DNA of 64,000 nucleotides from Loktanella sp. S4079 (GTDB taxonomy: Bacteria > Pseudomonadota > Alphaproteobacteria > Rhodobacterales > Rhodobacteraceae): assembly GCF_000967725.1 (NCBI RefSeq), contig NZ_JXYE01000003.1:1-64000 (forward strand). Reading direction: 5' to 3'. Made by a program: the position numbers and the translations under genes. Below are positions 35,518 through 47,375 of the stretch, piece after piece (positions within the stretch are counted from its first letter, which is position 1; each line of letters starts with the position of its first letter). The notes under the pieces are model-generated. The model made no database searches and was not told the origin of the DNA. It saw only the letters and a list, made by a program, of their open reading frames with translations.

Positions 35518-36420
35518 TCAGGATGCCGTCTTTTGATGCGCCTTAAAGTCTTCGACTGCGAAATCAATTAAGGCCCTGATTTTACGTGGCAATGCGCGCC
35601 CCTCTAGATAAACGGCGCTGATCGGGATGTCCTCGCAGCGTGCATCAGTAATCAAGGGAACCAGCGCATCCTCTTGCATTGCCGCAGCTATGGCGAAAAA
35701 CGGGGAGTAGACGATCCCCTGCCCGGCCAAGGCGAGATCACAGGCCGCCCGTGCAGAGTTCACCTGAAATCGGCCATTCACCATTACGACCCGTTCGCGA
35801 CTGCCTTGGGTAAAAACCCAACGTTTGGGTGCGCGGCGGTTACTGTCGATAATACAGGCATGATCGGCAAGCTGATCGACAGATTTTGGCGTCCCATGTT
35901 TGGCAAGGTAGGCAGGGCTTGCGGCAACGACGCTTTGCACGACGCCCAGCTTGCGGGCCTTAATCGACTGCATATCGCTGCTTCCCAGTCGAAAGGCGAT
36001 ATCAATTCCGTCAGAGGCCAGATCAACGTAATCATCCGTCAGACGCATATCGAACGTCAGATGCGGATGAAGCTGCGCAAAACGGCCCAGCATCGGGGTG
36101 ATGTAGGATTCACCAAATGTCACTGGGGCCGATATGCGGACAACACCCGAAAAACCTCGCGATCCTTCGGACACATCGCCCAGCAAGGCATCCAAATCGT
36201 CCAAAAGCGCTGGCGCACGCGTCAACAACTCTTCGCCTGCTGGGGTCATGCCAACGCGCCGTGTCGTGCGTTGAAATAGACGCACGCCCAATTCGCTTTC
36301 CAGCTCTGCCACATATTTCGATGTTAACCGGTTCGACACGCCCAACTGCTCGGCAGCGGCCGTAAAAGACCCGGTTTGCGCGGTCGCAACAAATGCGCGC
36401 AACTGGTCCAGTAAATCCAT
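35518..36420 (-). CDS. LysR-family transcriptional regulator
   Basis: The protein has 300 residues from the ATG at 36420 (a 12-residue extension upstream is possible). The N-terminal winged helix reads MDLLDQLRAFVATAQTGSFTAAAEQLGVSNRLTSKYVAELE, typical LysR except for SNRLTSKYV in place of SQPAVSRQI. The effector domain follows from about residue 90. It is divergent from the extradiol dioxygenase gene and shares an inverted repeat with it (36455-36482), so it probably controls that gene and itself. Confidence 0.9.
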   Translation of the reverse strand: MDLLDQLRAFVATAQTGSFTAAAEQLGVSNRLTSKYVAELESELGVRLFQRTTRRVGMTPAGEELLTRAPALLDDLDALLGDVSEGSRGFSGVVRISAPVTFGESYITPMLGRFAQLHPHLTFDMRLTDDYVDLASDGIDIAFRLGSSDMQSIKARKLGVVQSVVAASPAYLAKHGTPKSVDQLADHACIIDSNRRAPKRWVFTQGSRERVVMVNGRFQVNSARAACDLALAGQGIVYSPFFAIAAAMQEDALVPLITDARCEDIPISAVYLEGRALPRKIRALIDFAVEDFKAHQKTAS

Positions 36421-36454
36421 AATAAATCCAATTAAGAACATTTTGTGGTAATTC

Positions 36455-36482
36455 AATCCATAGCTTCGCCATTTTATGGATT
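36455..36482. promoter_or_regulatory. Inverted repeat between LysR and dioxygenase genes
   Basis: AATCCATA and TATGGATT are perfect complements separated by 12 bases, giving a 28-bp site of LysR dimensions, 35-62 bp from the LysR start and about 47 bp before the dioxygenase start. Confidence 0.6.
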
Positions 36483-36528
36483 CAAATCAAGCCTTATGTT
36501 TGCGCTATAAGATGAAAGGACGCTGAAA

Positions 36529-37353
36529 ATGAGTACCGCACAATCTCTGCGCAATTTGCGTGAAAGCCTAGCACCAAGCGAACGCATGCCGCTTGTTTTC
36601 TTGGGGCATGGCAGCCCAATGAACGCGATTGAGGATACAGCCTATAGCCGCGCATGGACTCAACTGGGTCAAAAACTACCGCGCCCAAAGGCTATTCTGG
36701 TGGTTTCAGCGCATTGGATGACGCGGGGAACAACCTTGGTCGATGTCTCTGCACTGCCACGCACAATCCACGACTTTCGTGGTTTTCCAGAAGAGCTATT
36801 CGCACAACAATATCCCGCACAGGGTGCACCAGATTTGGCCCGCGAGGTGGTTTCCATCCTTGCCAGTCACCACGCCGAAGAAGACGACACCTGGGGGTTG
36901 GATCATGGCGCATGGACCGTGCTTAAGTTCCTCTATCCAAACGCGGACGTCCCTGTTTTTCAAATCTCAATAGATATGACACGCGATCTGGACTACCAGC
37001 TTGAGATCGGGAAAACCCTTTCTGAACTCCGAGACCGAGGTGTGCTGATCCTTGGATCAGGAAATGTCGTGCATAATCTGCGCACCATGCAATATGGCGG
37101 CGATCCGCAAGATTTTGCATTAGAGTTCGATGCGCTTGTCGCTGATAGGCTAGAGCACCGTGATTTCGCGACACTTAGCAATCGTGACGGCTTGGGAACG
37201 CTGTTGCAAATGGCGCATCCATCGGTGGATCACTACCTACCTGCTCTGACGATTGCCGGAGCGTCCAAGGACACAGACCAGCTCACCTTTATGACCGATT
37301 CGATTGATCTGGGGTCGGTTTCGATGCGGTCGTTCGTATTTCATGACCACTAA
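36529..37353 (+). CDS. Class III extradiol ring-opening dioxygenase (DODA/YgiD type)
   Basis: The 274-residue protein has the family hallmarks LVFLGHGSPMNAI, LVVSAHWMTRGTTL, DDTWGLDHGAWTVLKFLYP and GVLILGSGNVVHNLR, which supply the histidines of the non-haem iron/zinc site. The physiological substrate of most DODA-type proteins outside betalain-like chemistry is unclear; an ortho-dihydroxy aromatic is likely. It is a single transcription unit divergent from LysR and ends in a bidirectional terminator shared with pcaG. Confidence 0.9.
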   Translation: MSTAQSLRNLRESLAPSERMPLVFLGHGSPMNAIEDTAYSRAWTQLGQKLPRPKAILVVSAHWMTRGTTLVDVSALPRTIHDFRGFPEELFAQQYPAQGAPDLAREVVSILASHHAEEDDTWGLDHGAWTVLKFLYPNADVPVFQISIDMTRDLDYQLEIGKTLSELRDRGVLILGSGNVVHNLRTMQYGGDPQDFALEFDALVADRLEHRDFATLSNRDGLGTLLQMAHPSVDHYLPALTIAGASKDTDQLTFMTDSIDLGSVSMRSFVFHDH

Positions 37354-37358
37354 ATAAA

Positions 37359-37386
37359 GGGCCTGCACATTTGGCTGCGCAGGCCC
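37359..37386. terminator. Bidirectional terminator between dioxygenase gene and pcaG
   Basis: GGGCCTGC and GCAGGCCC form a perfect 8-bp stem with a 12-nt loop, followed by ATTTTCT on the plus strand and by TTTATTTA on the minus strand. Confidence 0.8.
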
Positions 37387-37398
37387 ATTTTCTGACGA

Positions 37399-38013
37399 TC
37401 AAATATCGAAAAAGATCGTCTCGCCTTCGCCCTGCAGACGAATATCAAAGCGGTAGACGCCGTCGGCATCCTTTTTCGCCAACAATGTTGGCACACGGTT
37501 TTGGTGTTCGATCCGGGTCAGGATCGGGTCAACGGCATTCGCCTCTGCCTCGTCCGCGAAATACATGCGCGTGTGCAGACCAATGTTGATCCCGCGTGCG
37601 ACCACCCAAAATGTGACATGCGGGGCCTGCATCCGGCCATCAGGAAACGGCACCGCTCCCGGCTTTACGGTGTCAAAAGTGAATTCCCCCGTATCCATAT
37701 CACCCGGCGAACGGCCCCACCCGGTAAAGTTCGGATCGGCCTGACCACGGGTTTCATTGGCCGAGTTAAACAGCCCCGCCGCGTCAGCCTGCCAGATTTC
37801 CACCAGTGCATCGCGCAGCGGCGTGCCTGTACCGTCAAAGACAGTGCCCTTGATGGTAATCTCTTCGCCCTTAACCGGGCCAGTTTTCATTTTGGCACCC
37901 AGATCTTCGCCGTAAATCTCGATCCCAGTAAAGTTCGGTGTACAACCAATGTGGACATATGGACCGGCGGTCTGGCTGGGGCTTTCTTTGAGGTACTCTA
38001 GCTTTTGAACCAT
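37399..38013 (-). CDS. pcaG: Protocatechuate 3,4-dioxygenase alpha subunit
   Basis: The 204-residue subunit pairs with PcaH to cleave protocatechuate to 3-carboxy-cis,cis-muconate. Family stretches include QTAGPYVHIG, DALVEIWQADAAG, DPNFTGWGRSP, PHVTFWVVARGINIGLHTRMYF and the C-terminal IRLQGEGETIFFDI. As usual the alpha chain lacks the full iron ligand set. It begins 2 bp after pcaH, the last gene of pobA-pcaC-pcaH-pcaG. A GTG two codons upstream is an alternative start. Confidence 0.95.
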   Translation of the reverse strand: MVQKLEYLKESPSQTAGPYVHIGCTPNFTGIEIYGEDLGAKMKTGPVKGEEITIKGTVFDGTGTPLRDALVEIWQADAAGLFNSANETRGQADPNFTGWGRSPGDMDTGEFTFDTVKPGAVPFPDGRMQAPHVTFWVVARGINIGLHTRMYFADEAEANAVDPILTRIEHQNRVPTLLAKKDADGVYRFDIRLQGEGETIFFDI

Positions 38014-38015
38014 GA

Positions 38016-38753
38016 TCACATTCCCTCTACGCGGTTTTCAAAGAATGTCTGACGACGACCGCGCAGGACAATGTCAAACTTATAGGCGCGTGAATCCATT
38101 GGCACAGTGCGGTGCATATCCAGTGGCGCAATCAGCGATTCAACGGCGGTTTTATCATCAATGGTGCCAACAATGGGGCACAACCAGATATGCGGGTCAC
38201 CTTCGAAATACATCTGCGTAATCAGACGCTGGGCAAATCCATGACCAAAGACGCTAAAGTGGATATGCGCCGGACGCCAATCATTCATGCCATTGGGCCA
38301 AGGATAAGGCCCCGGTTGAATGGTGCGGAATTCATATGATCCGTCTTCGCCTGTGATCGTGCGCCCACATCCGCCAAAGTTGGGATCAAGCGGCGCTAGA
38401 TAGCTTTCTTTCTTGTGACGATAACGACCACCCGCATTGGCCTGCCAGAATTCCAGCAAGGCACCGGGAACAGGGCGACCCATTTCATCCAAAACGCGGC
38501 CATGCACGATAATGCGCGGACCAATCGCGCTTTCGCCAGCTGCGGCGTAGTTGTGGATCAGGTTGTTATCCAGCTCGCCCAGCATGTTGTGACCAAAGAC
38601 TGGATTGGTTTCTTCGCTTAGCGTTGTTGGAAAAGATAACAGGGCGGCTTGCGGGCTGCGCTTGACCGAAGTCTTATATTGCGGCGTCAGCGCGGCGGGC
38701 TGCCAGCTTCGGTCGCGGGGCACAAACCCCCCAGTGTTTTTGATGATTGTCAT
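38016..38753 (-). CDS. pcaH: Protocatechuate 3,4-dioxygenase beta subunit
   Basis: The 245-residue subunit holds the ferric centre. The Tyr/Tyr/His/His ligands are visible in [20 protein letters not shown] and [12 protein letters not shown]. Start at 38753, overlapping the pcaC stop (ATGA); a longer upstream frame is not protein-like. It forms the active dioxygenase with PcaG encoded immediately downstream. Confidence 0.95.
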   Translation of the reverse strand: MTIIKNTGGFVPRDRSWQPAALTPQYKTSVKRSPQAALLSFPTTLSEETNPVFGHNMLGELDNNLIHNYAAAGESAIGPRIIVHGRVLDEMGRPVPGALLEFWQANAGGRYRHKKESYLAPLDPNFGGCGRTITGEDGSYEFRTIQPGPYPWPNGMNDWRPAHIHFSVFGHGFAQRLITQMYFEGDPHIWLCPIVGTIDDKTAVESLIAPLDMHRTVPMDSRAYKFDIVLRGRRQTFFENRVEGM

Positions 38754-39127
38754 ACTTCGACTCCCAATTCGGCGAAGGTTTGTTTGGCAAGTTTGATGGC
38801 ATGGTTTGCCTTTGGCACGCCCGCATAGACAGCGACATGCATAAAGGCCTGAAGAATATCCTGCGGGCTTGCGCCTGTGTTGCGGCTGGCCCGAATGTGC
38901 ATTGGAATTTCCTCGAAATTCCCGCAAGCCGCCAGCAGCGCAAGCGTCAGCATAGACCGTTCACGGCGGCTGATGGTGTCATCCGACCACAAAGTGCCCC
39001 AAGCACCCTCAGTAATCATCGTTTGGAATGGCTCGTCAAAGGTGGTCTTGTTCGCCTCTGCACGGTCAACATGCGCATCACCTAGAACCTCGCGGCGGGT
39101 TTTCATGCCGGTGTCAAATCTGTCCAT
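38750..39127 (-). CDS. pcaC: 4-carboxymuconolactone decarboxylase
   Basis: The 125-residue CMD-family protein converts 4-carboxymuconolactone to beta-ketoadipate enol-lactone. It shows [20 protein letters not shown] and [20 protein letters not shown] with the conserved glutamate/histidine. Its neighbours pcaB and pcaD sit 12 kb away in the other operon, so the pathway is split into two transcription units on the same strand. Confidence 0.95.
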   Translation of the reverse strand: MDRFDTGMKTRREVLGDAHVDRAEANKTTFDEPFQTMITEGAWGTLWSDDTISRRERSMLTLALLAACGNFEEIPMHIRASRNTGASPQDILQAFMHVAVYAGVPKANHAIKLAKQTFAELGVEV

Positions 39128-39138
39128 CGTGGGTCCCT

Positions 39139-41307
<2,169 letters not shown>

Positions 41308-41311
<4 letters not shown>

Positions 41312-42858
41312 CCCAGCGCCAGCATAGCCGGCGCAACAGGGATCGGCTGGGCAAGCGCGAAATCACGTAGACCAGCGGATTGCGGATCACGTTCCGCAAT
41401 CCGACACCAAACCGCCCGAAAATATAGCTGCGCAGTCAACTGCATGAAATCATGCGCATGCTCTGCTGGACTGGGTGATGTGATCATATACTGCCGCGCC
41501 GCGCGCCATTTGGCATGTAGGGTAGCAATCTGCGCTTGATCCGCCAGATCGCCGATCAGCGCGTCAAACGCATCCGCCCCGACACCATTGCGCAAACCGC
41601 GTGTTGCGATCGATTGCGCGTGGATACCATTCGCACCTTCGTAGATCGCGGTGATCCGCGCATCGCGCCACGTTTGGGATACCCGGTATTCCGTCAAATA
41701 TCCGTATCCGCCCAATATCTGCATACCCAAATCAGCCGAGCGAATGCCCGCTTCTGTGCAAAAGACTTTGCAAATAGGGGTCAAGAAATCCACGAGATCA
41801 GATTGGTCACCTTTTTCCATGGCGACCAAGGCAATATGCGCCATCGAACGCGCGCCCATCGCCAATGTCTGCTGCTCGTTCAACATGCGCTGGACGTCTG
41901 CGTGATCAGCAAGAACTGCATCACGCCCATCGGGTCTGCGGCCCTGTTTGCGCTCGGCTGCGTAGGCGGTCGCAATCGCATGCGCACGGGCTGCATGCGC
42001 AACCCCCTGAAGCGCAACATCAATACGCGCGTGGTTCATCAAGGTGAACATCGCGCGCAATCCGGCACCCTCTTCGCCAACCAACTGCGCAGGTGCACCA
42101 TCAAACGCCATTTGACAGGTCGGCGATGCGTGAAGCCCCAGCTTTTCCTCGATGCGTGTGACCTTGATCGTGTCGCCCGCGTCATTCTTGCCCGCGATGA
42201 ACAGGGACAAGCCTTTGATTCCGTCATCACCCGTTCGGGCAAGGATCAGGTGCAAGATGTCGTCTGACATGTCCTGATCACCGCCCGAGATAAAGATCTT
42301 TTCGCCGCTGATCCGCCACGACGCGTCATCGCGCACCGCCTTGGTCCGGATGCGAGACAAATCTGACCCAGCACCCGGTTCGGTCAAACACATCGTCGAA
42401 AGCGCCTGACCAGAGGCAAGCTTGGGCACCCATGCCTCTTGTTGGGCCACGCTGCCGAACCTGAGCAAGGTGGCAATCGCGCCGGGCACCAGGTTGCAGA
42501 CCATCTGCATGGCGTGGTTCGCGCCCGAGAAAACCTCGGACACGGCACCCGCGATCAAATGCCCCTGCCCCATGCCACCAAATGCCTCGGGGGCGGTGAG
42601 GCCCTGCCAACCGCTTTCGGCCAACGCAGCATATGCATCGGCGAAACCGTCCGGCATCGCGACCTTACCGTCGTGCAATCTGCAGCCTTGCGCATCGCCG
42701 GTTTCGTCGAGTGGCGCGATCACTCCTTCGGCAAATGACCCAAAATGCGAGATGATACCCTCGGCCAGTTCATCATCCCAATTGGGAAGTTCCGCCGCAC
42801 CGGCGACTGCCCGCAACGAAAACATAATGTCATCAACAGGAGCAACAAACGGGATCAT
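41308..42858 (-). CDS. Acyl-CoA dehydrogenase of the hydroxycinnamate operon
   Basis: The 516-residue FAD enzyme shows the ACAD signatures MCLTEPGAGSDLSRIRT and GGYGYLTEYRVSQTWRDARI, followed by YEGANGIHAQSIA. It is longer than short-chain ACADs (about 380) and nearer the DmdC/MmgC-like long group. It is the last gene of the operon carrying feruloyl-CoA synthase, overlapping the amidohydrolase by ATGA. A likely job is desaturating dihydrocinnamoyl-CoA type substrates so that they enter the same route; this is inference from position. Confidence 0.88.
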
Positions 42859-43730
42859 TGTGACACGCCCAGCAAACGCATCGCATTGTCCTTGAGGATC
42901 AACGGGCGCACCTCGTCTTTGAACTCGGCCTTATCAAAAGCGTCCAACCACTTTTCCGGGGCAATCATCGGCCAATCCGAACCGAACAGCATTTTCTTTT
43001 TCAAAAGACTGTTTGCATAGCGCACGAGGATCGGCGGGAAATATTTCGGCGACCATCCAGACAAGTCAATGTAAACATTGGGTTTGTGGGTGGCGACTGA
43101 CAGCGCCTCTTCCTGCCATGGGAATGACGGATGCGCGAGGATGATGGGCATATCAGGAAAATCAACTGCCAGATCATCCATATACATCGGGTTGGAGTAT
43201 TTCAGCCGCATCCCATTGCCGCCCCGCATTCCCGAACCAACACCTGTTTGCCCAGTATGGAACAATGCGGGCTTGCCGGATTCCGCGATCGCCTCGTACA
43301 GGACATAGGCGCTGCGGTCGTTCGGATAGAACCCCTGCATTGTAGGGTGAAATTTGAACCCTTGAATGCCGTGGTTTTCAACCAGATCACGCGCCTCGCG
43401 TGCGCCGATCTTACCCTTTGCCGGGTCAATAGAGGCAAATGGGATCAGGATATCGTCATTCTTAGCGCAGGCATCTGCCACCTCGTAATTGTCATAACGG
43501 CGGTAACCAGTTTCGCGCTCAGCATCGACAGGAAAGATCACTGCGGCGATGTTCTTTTCACGGTAATGCGCGGCGGTTTCATCAATCGTCGGCGGGTGGG
43601 CCCATGGGGCGCCAAAGTATTTCGCCATCGTCGATTGCAGTTCATCATAGCCATCATCGTCGTGACAACCGCAGGCCTCTTCTGCATGTGTGTGGAAATC
43701 AATCGCGCGAACTTTGGAAAAATCTACCAT
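42855..43730 (-). CDS. Amidohydrolase-2 family protein, candidate retro-Claisen hydrolase of the hydroxycinnamate route
   Basis: The 291-residue metal-dependent hydrolase has the N-terminal HxH at His13/His15 (IDFHTHAEEACGCH), GFKFHPTMQGFYPND, ILAHPSFPWQEEAL and the C-terminal metal Asp in LLFGSDWPMIAPEKW. It sits between feruloyl-CoA synthase and the acyl-CoA dehydrogenase. Similar amidohydrolases occur in beta-oxidative hydroxycinnamate clusters (cou type), where a hydrolase releases the aromatic acid from the beta-keto thioester. That role is inferred here. Confidence 0.85.
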   Translation of the reverse strand: MVDFSKVRAIDFHTHAEEACGCHDDDGYDELQSTMAKYFGAPWAHPPTIDETAAHYREKNIAAVIFPVDAERETGYRRYDNYEVADACAKNDDILIPFASIDPAKGKIGAREARDLVENHGIQGFKFHPTMQGFYPNDRSAYVLYEAIAESGKPALFHTGQTGVGSGMRGGNGMRLKYSNPMYMDDLAVDFPDMPIILAHPSFPWQEEALSVATHKPNVYIDLSGWSPKYFPPILVRYANSLLKKKMLFGSDWPMIAPEKWLDAFDKAEFKDEVRPLILKDNAMRLLGVSQ

Positions 43731-43742
43731 TTCTATTGCTCC

Positions 43743-45557
43743 TTAAACGCGGATCAGCGCGGGGTCTTCGTTGTCATAAAGGCGTTCTAGCAGGTCAGCC
43801 CGACGGGTGATGATCTTGCGGACATTCAGCGACCCTTTGTCAGTCACTTCTGCGTCCTTTAGCGATGGCGGCTCTGCCAAGATCAACGCCCGACTAATCC
43901 GTTTCGCAGAGCCTGTCGCGGCCTTGGCCATATCGCGCAAACGCTCTTCGATTTGCGCCTGAAGTGCTGGATCAATGACCGCGCCATTAGATACGTTATC
44001 GCCGTGCACTTGGTCGGGCCGCGGAAAGATAAATAGACCAATCGCGTCACGATCATGACCACATATCACGATATCTTGGACGAGTCCGCGCAAGCCCTCA
44101 AGCGCCTCGACACGCAGTTTACCCGCCTGAACCCAAGTACCGGTCAGTAGCTTAAAGTCCTCAGACACCCGCCCGTCAAAGGTCAGGCCGCGATCTGGAT
44201 CATTATCGTCAACAAAGCGCATCGCATCCCCTGTCAAAAGGAAACCGTCCGCATCGAAGGCCTCTGCTGTTTTGATGTCATCAGCAAAATAACCGGGCAT
44301 AATGTTTGGCCCTTTGACACGCAGTTCACAGCGTTTTTCATCATCGGGGATGAGTTTTACCGTAGCGCCCGGCAATGGAACACCAACAACGCCAGACCGC
44401 CCAATCGGTTCGTGTAGCATAATCGTTGCGGGTGCGGTTTCGGTCATTCCCCAGCTTGAAATCATCAGTGGCAGCTTGCCACGAACCTCTAGCGCCATTT
44501 CCTCGAGCCGGGTCCAAACATCTTGGGGAAGAGAGGCCCCCGCATAAAAGATCATATCGAGGTCTTTGAAATAGGCTTCGCGCAAAGCTTGGTTTGTCTC
44601 CATCTCGGCAACGAGCATGGCAAACCCAACAGGCACATTGAACGACAACGTTCCGGGGCGCTCAATGATGCTCTTGGCCGTTTCCGCAAAAAGTTTTTTC
44701 GTCGGCTTGCCCGCGTCAATCGTCAATGTGCCACCATGCGCCAGCATCATGTTGACGTTATGCGATCCACCAAAAACATGGTTCCACGGCAGCCAGTCAC
44801 AAATGCTTGGGCGGCGTTCCTTGAGAAATGGCAGTACAGATGCCATCTGAGACTGGTTCGCACACATCATACGTTGCGTCGTCAGTACGCCTTTTGGGTC
44901 AGACGAAGAGCCTGACGTAAACAGGATTTTCGCGACAGTGTCGGGGCCAGTTGCCGCCAGCAAGGCATCCGCATCCTGAGTAACATCACCCGCAAGCAAG
45001 TCGGCAAAGGCGGTCACCTTCCCCGGTGCGCCAACCGTTGTCGAGGCAACGATTTCAACACCGCTGAGTTCTGGCAACGCCAAAGCAGCAGCATAGCGCC
45101 CGGCATCATCGACAAATGCCATCGCTGGTTTGACCTTGTTCAGGACATAAATCAGGCGCCCGTGCGCTTCTGGGATCAGGGAATACTGCTCGGCCAATGG
45201 AACAGTCGGGACGCCCGCGTATTGCGCCCCAAACGACAGCAGCGCATGGTCGATGGAGTTCCCGGACATGATGACAATTGGGGTATCTTGCCCCAACCCA
45301 CGCGCCCCCAAAGACGTCGCGATATTGCGTACATCATTCAGTGCCTGTGCAAATGTTACCTCGCGCCAGCCGTCGCCCTTGCGCTCGGCCAGAAACACGG
45401 CATCAGGGGTATCTTGGGCCCATTTGTGCAGCCAATCAGCGGTTCGTTCGACAACCGGATCAAGTGGGATTTTCGACGTCAGGATCAGATCATTACCCAC
45501 GTTCGTCAACTCAACTGCATGTGCACGCAAGTTGAGGCCAGTTGTTGCATCAGTCAT
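43743..45557 (-). CDS. fcs: Feruloyl-CoA/p-coumaroyl-CoA synthase
   Basis: The 604-residue adenylating ligase activates hydroxycinnamates to CoA thioesters. It carries ILFTSGSSSDPKGVLTT, SWGMTETAPATIMLHEP and LLTGTWVQAGKLRVEAL, which are characteristic of feruloyl-CoA synthases rather than 4-coumarate ligases of plant type. AAGGAG precedes the ATG, which lies 6 bp behind the MarR gene. It starts the chemistry of the hydroxycinnamate branch. Confidence 0.92.
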   Translation of the reverse strand: MTDATTGLNLRAHAVELTNVGNDLILTSKIPLDPVVERTADWLHKWAQDTPDAVFLAERKGDGWREVTFAQALNDVRNIATSLGARGLGQDTPIVIMSGNSIDHALLSFGAQYAGVPTVPLAEQYSLIPEAHGRLIYVLNKVKPAMAFVDDAGRYAAALALPELSGVEIVASTTVGAPGKVTAFADLLAGDVTQDADALLAATGPDTVAKILFTSGSSSDPKGVLTTQRMMCANQSQMASVLPFLKERRPSICDWLPWNHVFGGSHNVNMMLAHGGTLTIDAGKPTKKLFAETAKSIIERPGTLSFNVPVGFAMLVAEMETNQALREAYFKDLDMIFYAGASLPQDVWTRLEEMALEVRGKLPLMISSWGMTETAPATIMLHEPIGRSGVVGVPLPGATVKLIPDDEKRCELRVKGPNIMPGYFADDIKTAEAFDADGFLLTGDAMRFVDDNDPDRGLTFDGRVSEDFKLLTGTWVQAGKLRVEALEGLRGLVQDIVICGHDRDAIGLFIFPRPDQVHGDNVSNGAVIDPALQAQIEERLRDMAKAATGSAKRISRALILAEPPSLKDAEVTDKGSLNVRKIITRRADLLERLYDNEDPALIRV

Positions 45558-45563
45558 TGGAAC

Positions 45564-46043
45564 TTACTCCTTCGCCTGAACGGCGCTTTGCGTCACACGC
45601 GTGATCAGATCACGCAGTCGTTCATTTTCTTCATCATTCAAATCTGCAAAAAGGCGATCTTCGTGCGCCTGAATAGTTGCTTCGGCTTGTTTCCAAAGCT
45701 TGCGACCCGCAGTCGTCATAAATAACGCGTTCGTCCGACGGTCCCCTTTGACGGGTTTGCGCTCAATTGCGCCCATCTGCTCCAGCTCATCAACTACGGC
45801 GACAACACCCGAACGTTTAATATGCAAAACATCGGACAGCCGGGTTTGTGAAATGCCGGGATTAGCCGCAATCACCGCGAGCGGTGAAAACGTCCCAACC
45901 CGAAGCCCCAGAGGCCCCAGCTGTTCGGTCATATCCTCGTGAATGACCAGCAACGCACGCTTGATCCGGTATCCGGTGAACTGCTGCAGAAAACGATCTG
46001 CAGCAGTATCACGAGAGACATTATCATCGCGTCTATCAGACAT
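45564..46043 (-). CDS. MarR-family regulator of the hydroxycinnamate operon (CouR/FerR-like)
   Basis: The 159-residue winged-helix protein reads GISQTRLSDVLHIKRSGVVAVVDELEQMGAIERKPVKGDRR through the recognition helix and wing. CouR/FerR-type MarR proteins repress hydroxycinnamate genes and are released by the CoA thioester made by the synthase. Here the regulator is inside the operon, between the TRAP genes and fcs. The likely operator is the inverted repeat at 50595-50617 at the head of the operon. Confidence 0.88.
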   Translation of the reverse strand: MSDRRDDNVSRDTAADRFLQQFTGYRIKRALLVIHEDMTEQLGPLGLRVGTFSPLAVIAANPGISQTRLSDVLHIKRSGVVAVVDELEQMGAIERKPVKGDRRTNALFMTTAGRKLWKQAEATIQAHEDRLFADLNDEENERLRDLITRVTQSAVQAKE

Positions 46044-46052
46044 GTCCCACCT

Positions 46053-47375
46053 CTAGTTAGCGACCAAATCAACCAACCAGTAACTTAATACTGGGAAGCT
46101 AATCAGGATTGCGATCCGGACAAACTCGGCAATGATAAAGGGGATCGTCCCACGAAAGATTTGCGTCATGGGAATGTCCTTGGCCATTGCCGAGATAACA
46201 AACAGGTTCATCCCGACAGGCGGCGTGATCAGCCCCATTTCAACGACGACCAGCGAGATAATCCCAAACCACATCGCCTGCTGTTCAAAGGTCATCCCGA
46301 AATCAAGCGCCATCACCGTTGGAAAGAACACAGGCACTGTCAGGAGGATCATCGACAGGCTATCCATCAGACATCCCATCACTAGATAGAACACAACGAT
46401 CCCCATCAAGATCACCATCGGCGCGATGTCAGAGGTCGCAAAGTACTGAGCGACTTCCATCGGCATACGGCTTAGTGCCAGCGCCACGTTAAACAGATCA
46501 GCCCCAAACACGATGGCAAAGATCATCGCCGTTGAACCTGCCGTATCAATCAAGCTGTTCAAGATAGTCTTGGGTGTTAGCCCGCCTTTGAGAGTACCCA
46601 GCACAAGCGTCAGGACCACACCAACCGCAGCACCCTGCGCCGGCGTAAAGAACCCGCCATAGATCCCGCCCAGAACGACGATAAAGATCACCAAAACGTG
46701 CCAGATATCAGCAAGGGCGCGCAGGCGCTCTTTCATGTTGGAACGTTCGCTGGTTGGGCCCTCTTCGGGGAAGAGGCGAACGTAGACTGAAATGGCGATC
46801 ATGAAACCAACAACCGCAAGTACACCGGGAACGGTCGCCGCGAGGAACAGTTTCACAATGTTTTGCTCGGTCAGGAGGGCATAGATAATCAGCACCACAG
46901 ATGGCGGGATCAGGATACCCAGCGTACCACCAGCGGCAAGCGATCCGGACGAAAGCGCGCCAGAAAATCCGTGTTTGCGCATTTCGGGCATCGCAACCCG
47001 CGTCATCGTCGAAGCCGTCGCAAGAGACGAGCCCGAGATTGACCCGAACAGAGCACAGCCAGCAACAGCAGCCATCGCCAATCCGCCCCGCAAATGGCCG
47101 ATCCACGCACGTGCAGCGTTAAAGATGGATGCCGAGATGCCCGAATTTGTCGCCAAATGCCCCATGAGGATAAACAGCGGCACAACCGACAGATCGTAGG
47201 ACATGAACTTGTCGACCCAAGCCGTGCTGAGATAGGCCTTAAGACCAATCCACGAACTGAGCTGAACGTATCCGACCACACCGACCAACGCCATCGCAAG
47301 CGCAATCGGCACTCGAATAAAGATCAGAACAAACAACCCCAAGACGAGCAGGATCGCGAGAGTAAAGGGATCCAT
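46053..47375 (-). CDS. TRAP transporter large permease subunit (hydroxycinnamate operon)
   Basis: The 440-residue DctM-family protein has about twelve helices, with SGSSLATASTMTRVAMPEM, LAAGGTLGILIPPSVVL and the C-terminal ITPPVGMNLFVISAMA repeat. I use the ATG at 47375, which overlaps the DctQ stop (TAATG). It sits between the DctQ/DctP genes and the MarR gene, so aromatic acid uptake is inferred. Confidence 0.92.
   Translation of the reverse strand: MDPFTLAILLVLGLFVLIFIRVPIALAMALVGVVGYVQLSSWIGLKAYLSTAWVDKFMSYDLSVVPLFILMGHLATNSGISASIFNAARAWIGHLRGGLAMAAVAGCALFGSISGSSLATASTMTRVAMPEMRKHGFSGALSSGSLAAGGTLGILIPPSVVLIIYALLTEQNIVKLFLAATVPGVLAVVGFMIAISVYVRLFPEEGPTSERSNMKERLRALADIWHVLVIFIVVLGGIYGGFFTPAQGAAVGVVLTLVLGTLKGGLTPKTILNSLIDTAGSTAMIFAIVFGADLFNVALALSRMPMEVAQYFATSDIAPMVILMGIVVFYLVMGCLMDSLSMILLTVPVFFPTVMALDFGMTFEQQAMWFGIISLVVVEMGLITPPVGMNLFVISAMAKDIPMTQIFRGTIPFIIAEFVRIAILISFPVLSYWLVDLVAN

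Noticed and set aside
41536..42267. 243-codon plus-strand frame opposite the acyl-CoA dehydrogenase
   Set aside because: Fully antisense to a clear acyl-CoA dehydrogenase; composition is Arg/Cys/His rich as expected of a shadow frame.
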